Positions 9,223 through 18,949 of a DNA stretch of 64,000 nucleotides are shown in pieces. The translations under genes and the position numbers were made by a program. The notes beneath the pieces were generated by a model that was given only the letters and a program-made list of their open reading frames with translations, was not told the DNA's origin and made no database searches. Each line of letters opens with the position of its first letter. Position 1 is the stretch's first letter. Source of the stretch: Acidimicrobiia bacterium (GTDB taxonomy: Bacteria; Actinomycetota; Acidimicrobiia; IMCC26256; JAMXLJ01); the NCBI GenBank assembly GCA_024281095.1, contig JAMXLJ010000138.1:20888-84887 (forward strand), read 5' to 3'.

Positions 9223-10689
9223 TCATGGGCCCTGCAGCAGCTTCTGGAGAACCTGACGTGCGATCGGTGCCGACACCCGCCCACCGGTGGCGTCGCTGCC
9301 CTGGTTGCCGCCGTGCTCGACGATGACCGCCACGGCGAAACGCGGCGCGTCGGACGGCGCGAAGGCGATGAACCAGGCGTTGGGCGCCTGCTGACCGCCG
9401 ACCTGCGCGGTGCCTGTCTTGCCGGCCACGGGCACGCCGGGGATCTGGGCGGGGGTGCCGGTGCCGTTCGCGACGACCCCGTTCATCAGCGTTGTGAGCG
9501 TCGCGGAAACCTGGGGCGTCATCGCCTGTTTCCATTGCTTCGGCTCGAAGCGGCGCACGAGCCCACCTTGCGCGTCGCGGATCTCGCTCATCACGTGCGG
9601 CTCCATGATCACACCGTTGTTCGCGACCGCCGCAGCGACGAGGGCCATCTGCAACGGCGTGACGGCAATGAAGCCCTGGCCGATTCCCGCGAGACCGTAG
9701 AACGCCTTGTTGGTCGCGAACGGCTTGCCGTCCATGTCGGTCGACGGGACCGCGCCGGGCGCGACGTCGAGCGGCGGTCGCTCACCAACGCCGAACGCGT
9801 GCATACCGGGCGGGAAGAGGTCGCCGAGACCGATGCCGATGTCGGCGAAGGTGGTGTTGCACGAGACGGTGAAGCTCTCCGTCAGCGTTCCTCCGCAGCT
9901 CTCGTTGCCGAAGTTGGCCAGTGTGCGCGGCGAGTCGGGCAGCTGAAGGCTGGTGCGGACCGGAAATGTCGAATCGACCGTGACCTTGCCGGTGCCGAGA
10001 CCCACCGCGGTGGTGACGACCTTGAAGGTGGAGCCCGGCGCGTAGATCTCGCGGTACGCGCGCGCGAGGTTCGGGTGGGTCGGATCGTTGTTGAGCCCGG
10101 TGAAGTAGGTGTTGACAAACGTGCCGTTGTGCGCGGCGAGCCCGCTCGGGTTGAACGACGGGTTGGAATACATCGCCAGAATTGCGCCCGTACGCGGGTC
10201 GAGCGCGACCACCGACCCCCGCTGCGTGCCAAGTGCCTGACGCGCGACCTCCTGCACGTCGGAGCGCACCGTGAGCACGACCGAGCCGTACTGGTCCTTG
10301 GTCGACAAGATGTTCCGGAAGTTGAACCGGGCGACGTCGGGATCGTGGCCCGCGAGCGCATCGTTGTAGGTCGCTTCGACACCGGTGTTGCCGACGACGA
10401 ACGACTGATATCCGACGATCTGTGCGAGCAGGTCCCCGAGCGGGTACTCGCGTTGCAGCTTGAAGAGGTCGTTGGACGCCACCGACTTCGCCGCAACCTT
10501 GCCGTCGGCCGTGATGATCTCACCCCGGGGGTGCGAGTAGTCGCGCACGAGCCGCCGCACGTTACGGGGATCGTGATCCAGCTTCTTCGCGTCGACGACC
10601 TGCAAGTAGGTGAGCTGGCCCACGAGCGCGAGCAGCAGCACCACGACCGTGATGCCGAACCGGCGGATCATGCGGTCCATCGTGTTCAT
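9223..10689 (-). CDS. pbpA: Penicillin-binding transpeptidase PbpA
   Basis: SxxK (GSTFK), SxN (SCN), KTGT motifs. Confidence 0.96.
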   Translation of the reverse strand: MNTMDRMIRRFGITVVVLLLALVGQLTYLQVVDAKKLDHDPRNVRRLVRDYSHPRGEIITADGKVAAKSVASNDLFKLQREYPLGDLLAQIVGYQSFVVGNTGVEATYNDALAGHDPDVARFNFRNILSTKDQYGSVVLTVRSDVQEVARQALGTQRGSVVALDPRTGAILAMYSNPSFNPSGLAAHNGTFVNTYFTGLNNDPTHPNLARAYREIYAPGSTFKVVTTAVGLGTGKVTVDSTFPVRTSLQLPDSPRTLANFGNESCGGTLTESFTVSCNTTFADIGIGLGDLFPPGMHAFGVGERPPLDVAPGAVPSTDMDGKPFATNKAFYGLAGIGQGFIAVTPLQMALVAAAVANNGVIMEPHVMSEIRDAQGGLVRRFEPKQWKQAMTPQVSATLTTLMNGVVANGTGTPAQIPGVPVAGKTGTAQVGGQQAPNAWFIAFAPSDAPRFAVAVIVEHGGNQGSDATGGRVSAPIARQVLQKLLQGP

Positions 10690-12017
10690 GAGTGGGATGC
10701 CACCGCGATGGCCGACGTTCGCGCGTACGCCTCGGCGTCGGCCGCAGCCTCGTCCGAGATGCGCAGGAGCAGCGCGACGAGCACGAAGTTCGCGACGAGC
10801 GACGATCCTCCGTACGAGACGAACGGCAGCGTGATGCCCGTCAATGGGATCAGTCGCGTGACCCCGCCGATGATGACGAACGCCTGGATACCGATGAGGC
10901 CCGTGAGGCCGGTCGCGAAGAGCTTCGTGAACGGCCGGTCACTCGACACGGCGATGCGGAAGCCGGCTCCGACCACGATGAGAAAGGCGATGACGACCGC
11001 GACGGTGCCGAGCAGGCCGAGCTCCTCGCCCACCGCGGCGAAGACGAAGTCGGTGGCCGCGTTCGGGATCTTCTGAGGGCTCCCGAGACCGAGGCCGGTG
11101 CCGCCGAAGCCGCCGCTGCCGAACGCGAACAGCGACTGGATCAGCTGGTAGCCCTTTCCTTGAGCGACGGGCCACGGGTTGATCCACGTCGACACGCGTA
11201 CCTGCACGTGCCCGACGGCGTTGTACGCGAACACCGACGCGACCGCGAAGAGCCCGGCCGCGCCGATCAGGTAGGCCGACCGTTCCGTCGCGACGTAGAG
11301 CATCCCGACGAACACCGCGAAGAACAACATCGACGAACCGAGGTCGCCCTGCCCCGCCATGATGATGAGCGAGAAGCCCCACGCGAGCACGAGCGGGAGC
11401 AGGTGCTTGGGATCGGGCACCATCATCCGCCCGATCCGCCGGCTCCCGGCCGACAGCAGTTCACGCTTGTCGGCGAGGTACGACGCGAAGAAGACGACGA
11501 GGAGCACCTTCGCGATCTCGTTGGGCTCGAAGTTCACCGGGCCGAGGTGCACCCAGAGCCGCGCGCCGTTGATGGTGGCACCGATACCCGGTGCGAGTGG
11601 CAGCACGAGCAAAGCGAAGCCGAGCAACGCGAACGTGTAGCGGTATCGCTCGAGCGCGCGCGGCCGCCGCACGACCGCGAGTGTCGCGACGAAGCACGCC
11701 ACACCAACGCCGGTCCACACGGCCTGTGTGCGCGCGAGGTGATGATTCAGACGCGAGATCATGATGAACCCAATGCCGCACAAGAGCGCGACGAGCGGGA
11801 GCAAGGTTGCGTCGCCTCGTGGCGCGAACCAACGCACGCCGAGATGCGCGACGGCGAACATCCCGACCATCACCGCGAGCAGCACCCAGAGGTCCGGTGG
11901 CAGGTCGAGCTGCTTCGAGAGCTGCACGAGGATGTAGCCGGAGACGACGATGACGACAGCCAGCAGGCCCAGCAGGAGCTCGGACCCGCGGCGACGGCGC
12001 GCAACAGCAGATTTCAT
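10686..12017 (-). CDS. rodA: SEDS glycosyltransferase RodA/FtsW
   Basis: Polytopic; GLLGTVAVVIAFL..., PLTGITLPFVSYGGSS; overlaps pbpA start. Confidence 0.96.
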   Translation of the reverse strand: MKSAVARRRRGSELLLGLLAVVIVVSGYILVQLSKQLDLPPDLWVLLAVMVGMFAVAHLGVRWFAPRGDATLLPLVALLCGIGFIMISRLNHHLARTQAVWTGVGVACFVATLAVVRRPRALERYRYTFALLGFALLVLPLAPGIGATINGARLWVHLGPVNFEPNEIAKVLLVVFFASYLADKRELLSAGSRRIGRMMVPDPKHLLPLVLAWGFSLIIMAGQGDLGSSMLFFAVFVGMLYVATERSAYLIGAAGLFAVASVFAYNAVGHVQVRVSTWINPWPVAQGKGYQLIQSLFAFGSGGFGGTGLGLGSPQKIPNAATDFVFAAVGEELGLLGTVAVVIAFLIVVGAGFRIAVSSDRPFTKLFATGLTGLIGIQAFVIIGGVTRLIPLTGITLPFVSYGGSSLVANFVLVALLLRISDEAAADAEAYARTSAIAVASHS

Positions 12018-12030
12018 GCCGGTGCGCCGG

Positions 12031-13305
12031 TCATGGTCCGATCGGTGTGCTCGGTGGCGGTGCAGCCGGCGGTGCGGGACTCGTGGTCGTGGTCGTGGCG
12101 GCAACGGCTCGGCGCTCGTCGGCCTTGCGCTGCAGCGCGGACAGGTACTCGAGCGCTCGCGTCTTGTCGGTGAACTTCTTCTTGCCCCGCACGTCGGCCT
12201 GGTCGGCCTCGGTGAGGTCGGAAACACGGAGTGGTGTGCGCCGCTCGACCGTGGGCTCGAATCCCAGCACACCGCCCGGGCGACCCCGGAACAAGGTGAC
12301 CCGGCCGGCGTCGAACGTCACGAAGAACGCCTTGCGCGCATACCAGGCCACCGCACCGACCGCGACCCCGACCACGATCGCGACGGGCAGCAGCCACACG
12401 AGGAATCGGAAGAGCCGCCGTGTCGTACCTCGCGGCGCGAGCCGGATCGGTCTCGGGAGGTCCTCGTCGATGACGGCGTCCGAGGCGCGGTCGGCCTGCG
12501 GCTCCGCCTCCGAGGCCTCCGCGGAATCGACGGCCGCGGGCGTCGTGGGGACGAGCGGCGTGGCGGTGGTCAGGTCGGCACGCTCGCCCCGCGGTGGATC
12601 GTCGGACGCGGCCTCCAGGACGACCGCGCTCACGTTGTCTTCACCCCCGGCCGCGTTCGCCGCGTCGACGAGCATGTTCGCGGCGCGCTGCGGATCGTGC
12701 TCGCGGCGAAGGATGCGGGCGATGTCGACCTCGCGCACCATCGTGGTCAGACCGTCGGAGCAGATGAGCACCCGGTCGCCGGGGTCCAGGTCGACCGGGT
12801 AGACGTCGACGAGAACGCTCTCGTCGACGCCGAGAGCGCGGGTGATGATCGAGCGTTGTGGGTGCACGACTGCCTGCTCGGGCGTGAGCCGGCCTTCGCG
12901 CACCAGCTCCTCGACCAGGCTGTGGTCCTCGGTGATCTGCTCGAGCTCGTCGTCGTGGAAGCGGTACGCGCGCGAGTCGCCGACGTGGCCGATGACGATC
13001 GAGTTGCCGTCGGTCGCGACGGCGGCGGTGAGTGTCGTGCCCATGCCACGCAGGTTCTCGTCGTCGTGGGCCTTCGCGAACACGGCGGTGTTGGCTGACT
13101 CGATCGCCTCCGAGATGGGACGGCCCGCGGCCACGGCCGCCCGCAGCGCCTCGAGCGCGGTCGCGCTGGCAACCTCGCCGGCGCGGTGGCCGCCCATGCC
13201 GTCGGCGACTGCGAAGAGGTGCAGTCGTTCGTCGACACGGACGGCGTCCTCGTTGCCCTCCCGCACCCGGCCGACGTCGCTGGCGGAGCCCACGAGCAGC
13301 CTCAC
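12031..13305 (-). CDS. pstP: PP2C-family protein phosphatase PstP
   Basis: DVGRVREGNEDAV, VADGMGGH, GHVGDSRAYR, SDGLTTMV, GGEDNVSAVVLE; C-terminal TM. Confidence 0.96.
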   Translation of the reverse strand: MRLLVGSASDVGRVREGNEDAVRVDERLHLFAVADGMGGHRAGEVASATALEALRAAVAAGRPISEAIESANTAVFAKAHDDENLRGMGTTLTAAVATDGNSIVIGHVGDSRAYRFHDDELEQITEDHSLVEELVREGRLTPEQAVVHPQRSIITRALGVDESVLVDVYPVDLDPGDRVLICSDGLTTMVREVDIARILRREHDPQRAANMLVDAANAAGGEDNVSAVVLEAASDDPPRGERADLTTATPLVPTTPAAVDSAEASEAEPQADRASDAVIDEDLPRPIRLAPRGTTRRLFRFLVWLLPVAIVVGVAVGAVAWYARKAFFVTFDAGRVTLFRGRPGGVLGFEPTVERRTPLRVSDLTEADQADVRGKKKFTDKTRALEYLSALQRKADERRAVAATTTTTSPAPPAAPPPSTPIGP

Positions 13306-13775
13306 ACCGTCACCTCCGTGACGGTCTGACCGAACTGGATGCGGTCACCGCGGCGTAGGCGCGTGGCGCCTTCGATGCGTTTGCCGTTGACGTAGGTTCC
13401 GTTGCGGGAGCCGAGATCTTCGACGTACGTGCGTCCGTCTCGTTGGAACAGACGCGCGTGGACCTGCGACACGAACGTGTCGTCGGGCAGCACGATCTGG
13501 CATCCGCCTCCGCGTCCGACCGTGACTTCGCGATCGAGCGTGAATGCCTCGCCGGCGAGCGATACGGGCTCGACGATGTGCAACGACGGAAGCCGCCGCC
13601 GATCGCGTGACTTCGGCTTCGGCTTCGGCGGCGGCACGACCTCGTCGGCCGCGAGGTCCACGTCCTTGGCCGCGCGCATCTCGAGCACCACCACCCGCAC
13701 GACACGCGCGAGGAAGAGGTAGAGAAGGGCGAGGAAGCAGAACTTCAAGACGGTGAGCAGGTTCTCGGTAGTCAT
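13302..13775 (-). CDS. fhaB: FHA-domain protein FhaB
   Basis: FHA core VGRGGGCQIVLPDDTFVSQVHARLF...DLGSRNGTYVNG; N-terminal TM. Confidence 0.93.
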   Translation of the reverse strand: MTTENLLTVLKFCFLALLYLFLARVVRVVVLEMRAAKDVDLAADEVVPPPKPKPKSRDRRRLPSLHIVEPVSLAGEAFTLDREVTVGRGGGCQIVLPDDTFVSQVHARLFQRDGRTYVEDLGSRNGTYVNGKRIEGATRLRRGDRIQFGQTVTEVTV

Positions 13776-13779
13776 CGTC

Positions 13780-14433
13780 TCAGGACGCCTCGAACCGGAT
13801 CGTCGCCGCGCCCGCGCCGATCACGTCGCCGTCTTCGAGCAGGCGCTGGCTCACCGGCTGGCCATTCACGGTCGTGCCGTTGAGCGACCCCAGGTCGTGC
13901 AGCACGTAGCCCTCCGCTTCCGGGCGGATCTCGGCATGCCGCCGCGACACCTGGGGGTCGGGCAGGGGCACGGTGCAGTCGGAGAGGCGCCCGATCGTGA
14001 CGGTGCCTTCGTCGAGCGCGATCCGCCGGCCGTCGGAGAGCACCAGCGATCCGGCCCTGCCGTGCACGCCTTCGACGATCGCGGCGTCGACGTGGAACTC
14101 GCCCCGCCGCAGGCGTTCGCCGACCGCGATCTCGACCCGCACCGGGCCGAGGAAGTGGTACTTCTCATCGCGCGCATGTTCGCGCGCTGCGTCCTCGAGT
14201 TCCCGGATCAGTGTGTCGGCGAACGACTCGAAGTGCTCGTAGTCCTCCTCGGCCAGCAACACCTTCACATGGTTGGGCGCGACAGTGCCGCGGACGCCGA
14301 TTGTCCGATGCGCATCGAGCTCGCGGACCATCCGTCGGGCGATCTCCACGGGCTGCAGACCGCTGCGGAACGCCTTCGCGAAGGTGCCTTCCACGAGCCG
14401 CTCGAGCCTCCGCTCGAACCCCTGGAGTCCCAT
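13780..14433 (-). CDS. fhaA: FhaA-type protein (N-terminal DUF3662 plus FHA)
   Basis: MGLQGFERRLERLVEGTFAKAFRSGLQP; IGRLSDCTVPLPDPQVSRRHAEI...DLGSLNGTTVNG. Confidence 0.93.
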   Translation of the reverse strand: MGLQGFERRLERLVEGTFAKAFRSGLQPVEIARRMVRELDAHRTIGVRGTVAPNHVKVLLAEEDYEHFESFADTLIRELEDAAREHARDEKYHFLGPVRVEIAVGERLRRGEFHVDAAIVEGVHGRAGSLVLSDGRRIALDEGTVTIGRLSDCTVPLPDPQVSRRHAEIRPEAEGYVLHDLGSLNGTTVNGQPVSQRLLEDGDVIGAGAATIRFEAS

Positions 14434-14541
14434 CGCGACCGGAGTGTACCGGCGTCCCGCCGGCGTCCTGGGCCAGGCAGAGGGGCCGATCAGGGCCCTT
14501 GCTAACCTTCCTCCCCCGGTGCGGGCCCAGCCGCGCGCCGT

Positions 14542-14625
<84 letters not shown>

Positions 14626-14734
14626 CCGAGTGTGATGTCGCGAGACATCGTGGACAGGTCGTTCAGGTCAGGGAGAAGGCCGACCACGAGGCACAGCCAC
14701 TCGGCGGTCCAGCCTTCGCTCCCACCGCGCGAGA

Positions 14735-14766
14735 CACCCCGTGCCGAGCAATCTCGACACGGGGTG
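14735..14766. terminator. Long near-perfect hairpin, candidate terminator between tRNA-Leu and the convergent phosphodiesterase gene
   Basis: CACCCCGTG-c-CGAG-CAAT-CTCG-a-CACGGGGTG: 13 paired positions and one mismatch, 4-nt loop. Confidence 0.6.
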
Positions 14767-14818
14767 CTCATCGCGTGCGCGGGATCCGGCGGACCTCCGC
14801 GTTCGTCGGCTCTGGCTG

Positions 14819-16576
14819 TCAGTGCTGGTCGAATTCCCGGAGCCCCGGAAGCACGCGGACGTGCTCCACGCGCACCGAGTCCAACGTGTTCTTGTCGAGT
14901 CCGAGAAGCGTCAGGATCGTCGGGGCGACCTGATACGTGCGCACGGGCTGGTCCACGGTCCGAGCCTGTGCCTCGTGCTCGGCCAAGCGCCTGCCGTCGA
15001 CGACCAGCATTGCGACATGCGTGTCGTTGGCGGAGAACCCACCGTGCTCGGCAACCTTCTTCACGCTCTTCGAGTAGATGGTGCCCACGATTGGTTGGAT
15101 GATGATGTCCGGCGTACGGGGATCCGTGGCCGGGTTGCCGAACTGATCCTCGAGCGGCTCGCCGGTGAGCAGCGTCTGGATCCGGGCCGTGTTGGCGCCC
15201 TTCCGATCTTTCTCGAGTGCCGCGACGGCCGGCGCCACGCCGGCGGAGTGCTGGTACCACATCAGCGAGACGTCGTCGTCGATGGTGAAGTCAGGCTGGG
15301 TGACGCCGGCATTCGTCAGGACCGCGTTTTCGGCGCTGCCGATCATGTGCAGCTGCTTGGGGTCGATGGGCGATTGCCCGTGCTTGGCACTGATGATGAT
15401 CTGCGTCGACGACAACAGATGCTTCGCCTTCAGCTCGTCGACCATCGAGCCGAGCGCGGTGTCGACGAAACCGATCGCGCCCTCGAGCTGCGGGGTGAAG
15501 GTCAGCGTGCCGGGCATGTAGCCGCCCGGCGTGTAGCCGGCCTGGCACGGGATCGGACGCTGCTTGGAGGTCGTGTTCCAGTCGCAGAAGTTCGGGTCGA
15601 CGAGCTTCTGGCCGACGCTCACCGCTTGGAAGTTCATCCCGAAGATCGCCGGGACCGGAGCGTGGTTCGTACCGACCGAGTTCCAGCCGTCGATCTGGTT
15701 GAGGATCGCGTCGACCTTGACCTGGTCGTACGACTCGGTGTCGCCGACCGAGTCGGTGATCGCCGCGCCCGGGAACTTGGTCGTGTCCCGCGGGAAGCTC
15801 ACGATGTGAGTGGTTCCGACCCGGGTCGTCTTCAGTGTCGGCGGGATGATGTCGGCGTTGATCTCGGTCTGGAACGGGTCGTCGACCGCGTTCGGGGTGC
15901 CGTGACCGGCCACGAGCCCGTTGGCAGCCGGGTGCTTGTCGGCCCATGCGGTGTACAGCTTGGCCGCGTGCGCCACGCTGAAGATCGAGTTCACGCGGTT
16001 GAAGTCGTTGGGAAAGACCGGCACGCATTTCCCATTCACGACGGCGCGATTGAGCTGGGCCGGGTCGACCCCCTCGTTGAGGATCGTGCGGGTGCCGTTC
16101 GGGTTGCTGAACGTCGGCGCACCGTTGTCGACGTTCTCGAAGTACTGCGCCTCGGCTCCCGCCGGCGGGGTGCAGTCCTGCTTGCCCGAAGCCAGCTGCG
16201 CCGGAGCCGTGAAGAACGTCCGGTCGTACGAGTCGTCGTAGTACACACCCGAAAGCTTGGGATCTGCTCCGGTGGTCAGGCCGACGATGCCCGGGGAGGA
16301 GTCGCTGGGCTTGGAAGTCGCGGCGTTTGTGTACGTCGTGCCGTAATGGGCGAGCTTCGCAAGATTCGGGCAGGCGCCAGCGGCCTCGCACTGTGCGAGG
16401 TCGAAGGCGTGGAAGCCGTCCACGCTGATGAGGAGCACATGGCGCGTACGCCCGGACGGATTGGCGGACGCCGGAGACGCGACCGCGGCGAGCCCGCCCA
16501 CGAGCACGAGGCCGGCCACCGCACTGGCGAACCAGCGGCGAAATCGATGCATTCGGATCCTCCCGGGAGACGTCAC
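14819..16576 (-). CDS. Secreted type I phosphodiesterase / alkaline phosphatase family protein
   Basis: Signal peptide; VLLISVDGFHAFDLAQ...; ISAKHGQSPIDP motif. Confidence 0.85.
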   Translation of the reverse strand: MTSPGRIRMHRFRRWFASAVAGLVLVGGLAAVASPASANPSGRTRHVLLISVDGFHAFDLAQCEAAGACPNLAKLAHYGTTYTNAATSKPSDSSPGIVGLTTGADPKLSGVYYDDSYDRTFFTAPAQLASGKQDCTPPAGAEAQYFENVDNGAPTFSNPNGTRTILNEGVDPAQLNRAVVNGKCVPVFPNDFNRVNSIFSVAHAAKLYTAWADKHPAANGLVAGHGTPNAVDDPFQTEINADIIPPTLKTTRVGTTHIVSFPRDTTKFPGAAITDSVGDTESYDQVKVDAILNQIDGWNSVGTNHAPVPAIFGMNFQAVSVGQKLVDPNFCDWNTTSKQRPIPCQAGYTPGGYMPGTLTFTPQLEGAIGFVDTALGSMVDELKAKHLLSSTQIIISAKHGQSPIDPKQLHMIGSAENAVLTNAGVTQPDFTIDDDVSLMWYQHSAGVAPAVAALEKDRKGANTARIQTLLTGEPLEDQFGNPATDPRTPDIIIQPIVGTIYSKSVKKVAEHGGFSANDTHVAMLVVDGRRLAEHEAQARTVDQPVRTYQVAPTILTLLGLDKNTLDSVRVEHVRVLPGLREFDQH

Positions 16577-16802
16577 AGAGCGTGGCCTCGTCCGTCGGCT
16601 GAAGGGTGCGAGCGACGAGACCGCAGAAGCTGCCCGCGCTTGTCAGCGTCACACGGGAATGGATCCGGCGACCGCACGGAAACGAATCCTTCAATGCCCC
16701 GTCAGGTGGTGTTCAACCGGGACGCCTACCGCTCATGTCGCCGCCGGTCGGAAACCGCTCCCCACGCGCGAGGCGGCGTAACCGGTCGTAGAGTCACGAA
16801 GC

Positions 16803-17291
16803 ATGGACGTCTCCGGTTACAACCACTCTGACTCGATCACCATCAACGCTTCGCCCGACGATGTCTATGCGATCGTGAGCGACGTGAGCCGCATCGGCGA
16901 ACTCAGCCCCGTATGCCAGTCGGGCGCGTGGGACGATCCGGCCCAGGCAGGCAAGGAAGGCGCGTGGTTCACGGGCCACAACGCAATCGGTTCGTTCACT
17001 TGGGACACGCATTGCAAGGTCGTCGTTGCCCAGCCGGGCCGGGAGTTCACCTTCGTGAACCACGGGCCGAACGGCGAGTTCGAACTCGTGCGTTGGCGCT
17101 ACACGCTGGAGCCCGTCGGTGAGTGCAGCCGGGTGACGGAGTCGTGGCAGGTGTTGCCGGCGTATCCGGACTTCGTCGCGGCTGGTGATCCGAACCTCGA
17201 TGTCAAGGCGCGTGTCGACGGCATGGCGCAAATGGCCCGCGACGGCATCAAAGAAACGCTCGCCAACCTCAAACGCGTCGCCGAACGCTGA
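16803..17291 (+). CDS. SRPBCC (START/Bet v1-like) family protein
   Basis: SITINASPDDVYAIVSDVSRIGELSPVC. Confidence 0.85.
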   Translation: MDVSGYNHSDSITINASPDDVYAIVSDVSRIGELSPVCQSGAWDDPAQAGKEGAWFTGHNAIGSFTWDTHCKVVVAQPGREFTFVNHGPNGEFELVRWRYTLEPVGECSRVTESWQVLPAYPDFVAAGDPNLDVKARVDGMAQMARDGIKETLANLKRVAER

Positions 17292-17302
17292 CCGGGTGAC
17301 GG

Positions 17303-18564
17303 TCAGGCGCGGTCTCGTGTCGCCCAGGCCGCGCGCTGCGCGAGCAGGAAATTGCGCTCGGCGGGATTCGACGTGAGGTCGATGGCGCGGTCGTAGGCCG
17401 CGATGGCTGCATCGACATGACCCGCGCGGGCGAGCAGGTCGGCGCGGGCCGCGTGGTACGGCTGGTACGTCTCGAGTCGGGCCGTATCCAGCGACGCGAG
17501 GGCGGCGAGCCCGTCGGTGGGCCCGTAGAGCTCGCCGACGGCGATGGCTCGGTTGAGCGCGACGACCGCGTTGGGGCGCAGCGCGAACAGATGGTCGTAG
17601 AGAGCGACGATCTGCGACCAGTCGGTGTCCTCGGCCTTGGCGGCGTCCGCGTGGACGGCGGCGATCGCGGCCTGGATCTGAAACGGTCCGGGCTGGTTGC
17701 GGCGGAGGCAGGCGCGCACGAGCCCGTGTCCTTCGGCGATGAGCGAGCCGTCCCAGCGTGTGCGGTCCTGGTCGGCCAGCCGCACCATCGAGCCGTCGGC
17801 GCTCGTGCGGGCCGGCCGTCGCGCCTCGGTGAGGAGCATGAGCGCGAGCAGGCCGACCGCTTCGGGCTCGTCGGGCATGAGTTCCGTGAGTACCCGTCCG
17901 AGGCGGATCGCTTCACGCGACAGGTCGACGCGCGTGAGGGTGTCGCTCGAAGTGCCGGTGTGACCTTCCGTGTAGATCACGTAGATGGTGGCGAGCACTG
18001 CGTGTAGCCCTCGGGGAGCTCGGCCGGACGGGGCACGCGGTACGACGCATGGTTGTCGCGCAGTTTGCGCTTGCCCCGCACGATCCGTTGCGCGAGCGCG
18101 GGCTCGGGAACGAGGAATGCGTGCGCGATCTCGGGCGTGTCGAGACCGCCGAGCAGCCGCAGTGTGAGCGCGACCTGGGTGTCGGCCGCCAATGCCGGGT
18201 GGCAACACAGGAACATGAGGCGGAGCTGGTCGTCCGCGACGACGTCGACGAATGAGTCGAGGTCGTCGAGCTCGGCGCGGTGGCGGGGGTCGCGCTCATC
18301 GGCCTGCATTCGGTGCGCCGCGATGTAGCGGTCGGTGCGGGTCGCTTCGCGCCGCAACCGGTCGATGGCCCGGTTGCGCGCCGTGGTCGTGATCCAGCCG
18401 CCCGGGTTCGGCGGCAAACCGTCGGACGGCCACCGCTCCGCGGCGATGGTGAACGCCTCCGCCACCGCGTCCTCGGCGAGGTCGATGTCGCCGAGGACGC
18501 GGATCAGCGTGGCGGTGCAGCGGCCGGCCTCCCGACGGAAGACCTCCTCGAGCGGGTCAGGCAT
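17303..18564 (-). pseudogene. ECF42-like (SigJ-type, long C-terminal TPR-like extension) sigma factor, split by apparent frameshift near 18009
   Basis: ORF 17977-18564 carries sigma2/sigma4 and ends ...RPAELPEGYTQCSPPST*; ORF 17303-18208 continues ...LHAVLATIYVIYTEGHTGTSS... in another frame; restoring one C gives ...RPAELPERLHAVLATIYVIYTEG. Confidence 0.8.
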
Positions 18565-18907
18565 CTGTCGGTCGGACCTCGACCGGTCCTTCGCACGCGG
18601 CCGCGGCCTTGCCGGCCCAGTCGAGCGCGGCGTCGAGGTCGACGGCCTCGATGATCCAGAAGCCGCCCATCTGTTCCTTGGTCTCCGCGTAGGGACCGTC
18701 GGTCATCGAGACCTCGCCGCCGGTGGCTCGCACCACCGTGGCCGAAGACGCCGGGTGCAGGCCGGCGCCGAACACCCATGCGCCCGCTTGCTCCAGGGCG
18801 GCGTTGTACGCGCCGACCTGTGCGCCGATGCGTTGCATGTCCTCCGAGGAGTAGTCGAGATCGTCGTACGGGCCGTCGTGCCAGACCGAGAGCAGGTACT
18901 GAGGCAT
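18557..18907 (-). CDS. YCII/DGPF-domain protein
   Basis: TDGPYAETKEQMGGFWIIEAVDLDAALDWA. Confidence 0.92.
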   Translation of the reverse strand: MPQYLLSVWHDGPYDDLDYSSEDMQRIGAQVGAYNAALEQAGAWVFGAGLHPASSATVVRATGGEVSMTDGPYAETKEQMGGFWIIEAVDLDAALDWAGKAAAACEGPVEVRPTDA

Positions 18908-18949
18908 GGTGAGAGTCTCCTTCTCGTAAACGAACGTGCGGGCGGGGGA

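Noticed and set aside
9313-11076. 587-aa + strand ORF opposite pbpA/rodA
   Set aside because: Shadow ORF; pbpA and rodA motifs are intact on the other strand.
14634-14649. GATGTC-GCGA-GACATC hairpin just after tRNA-Leu
   Set aside because: Short 6-bp stem that could be chance; the much stronger hairpin at 14735 is the better terminator candidate.
14741-16831. 696-aa + strand ORF opposite the phosphodiesterase
   Set aside because: Shadow ORF of a GC-rich gene; no recognisable domain.
17977-18208. Programmed ribosomal frameshift in the ECF sigma gene
   Set aside because: No slippery heptamer seen at the junction; a single-base deletion explains the break more simply.
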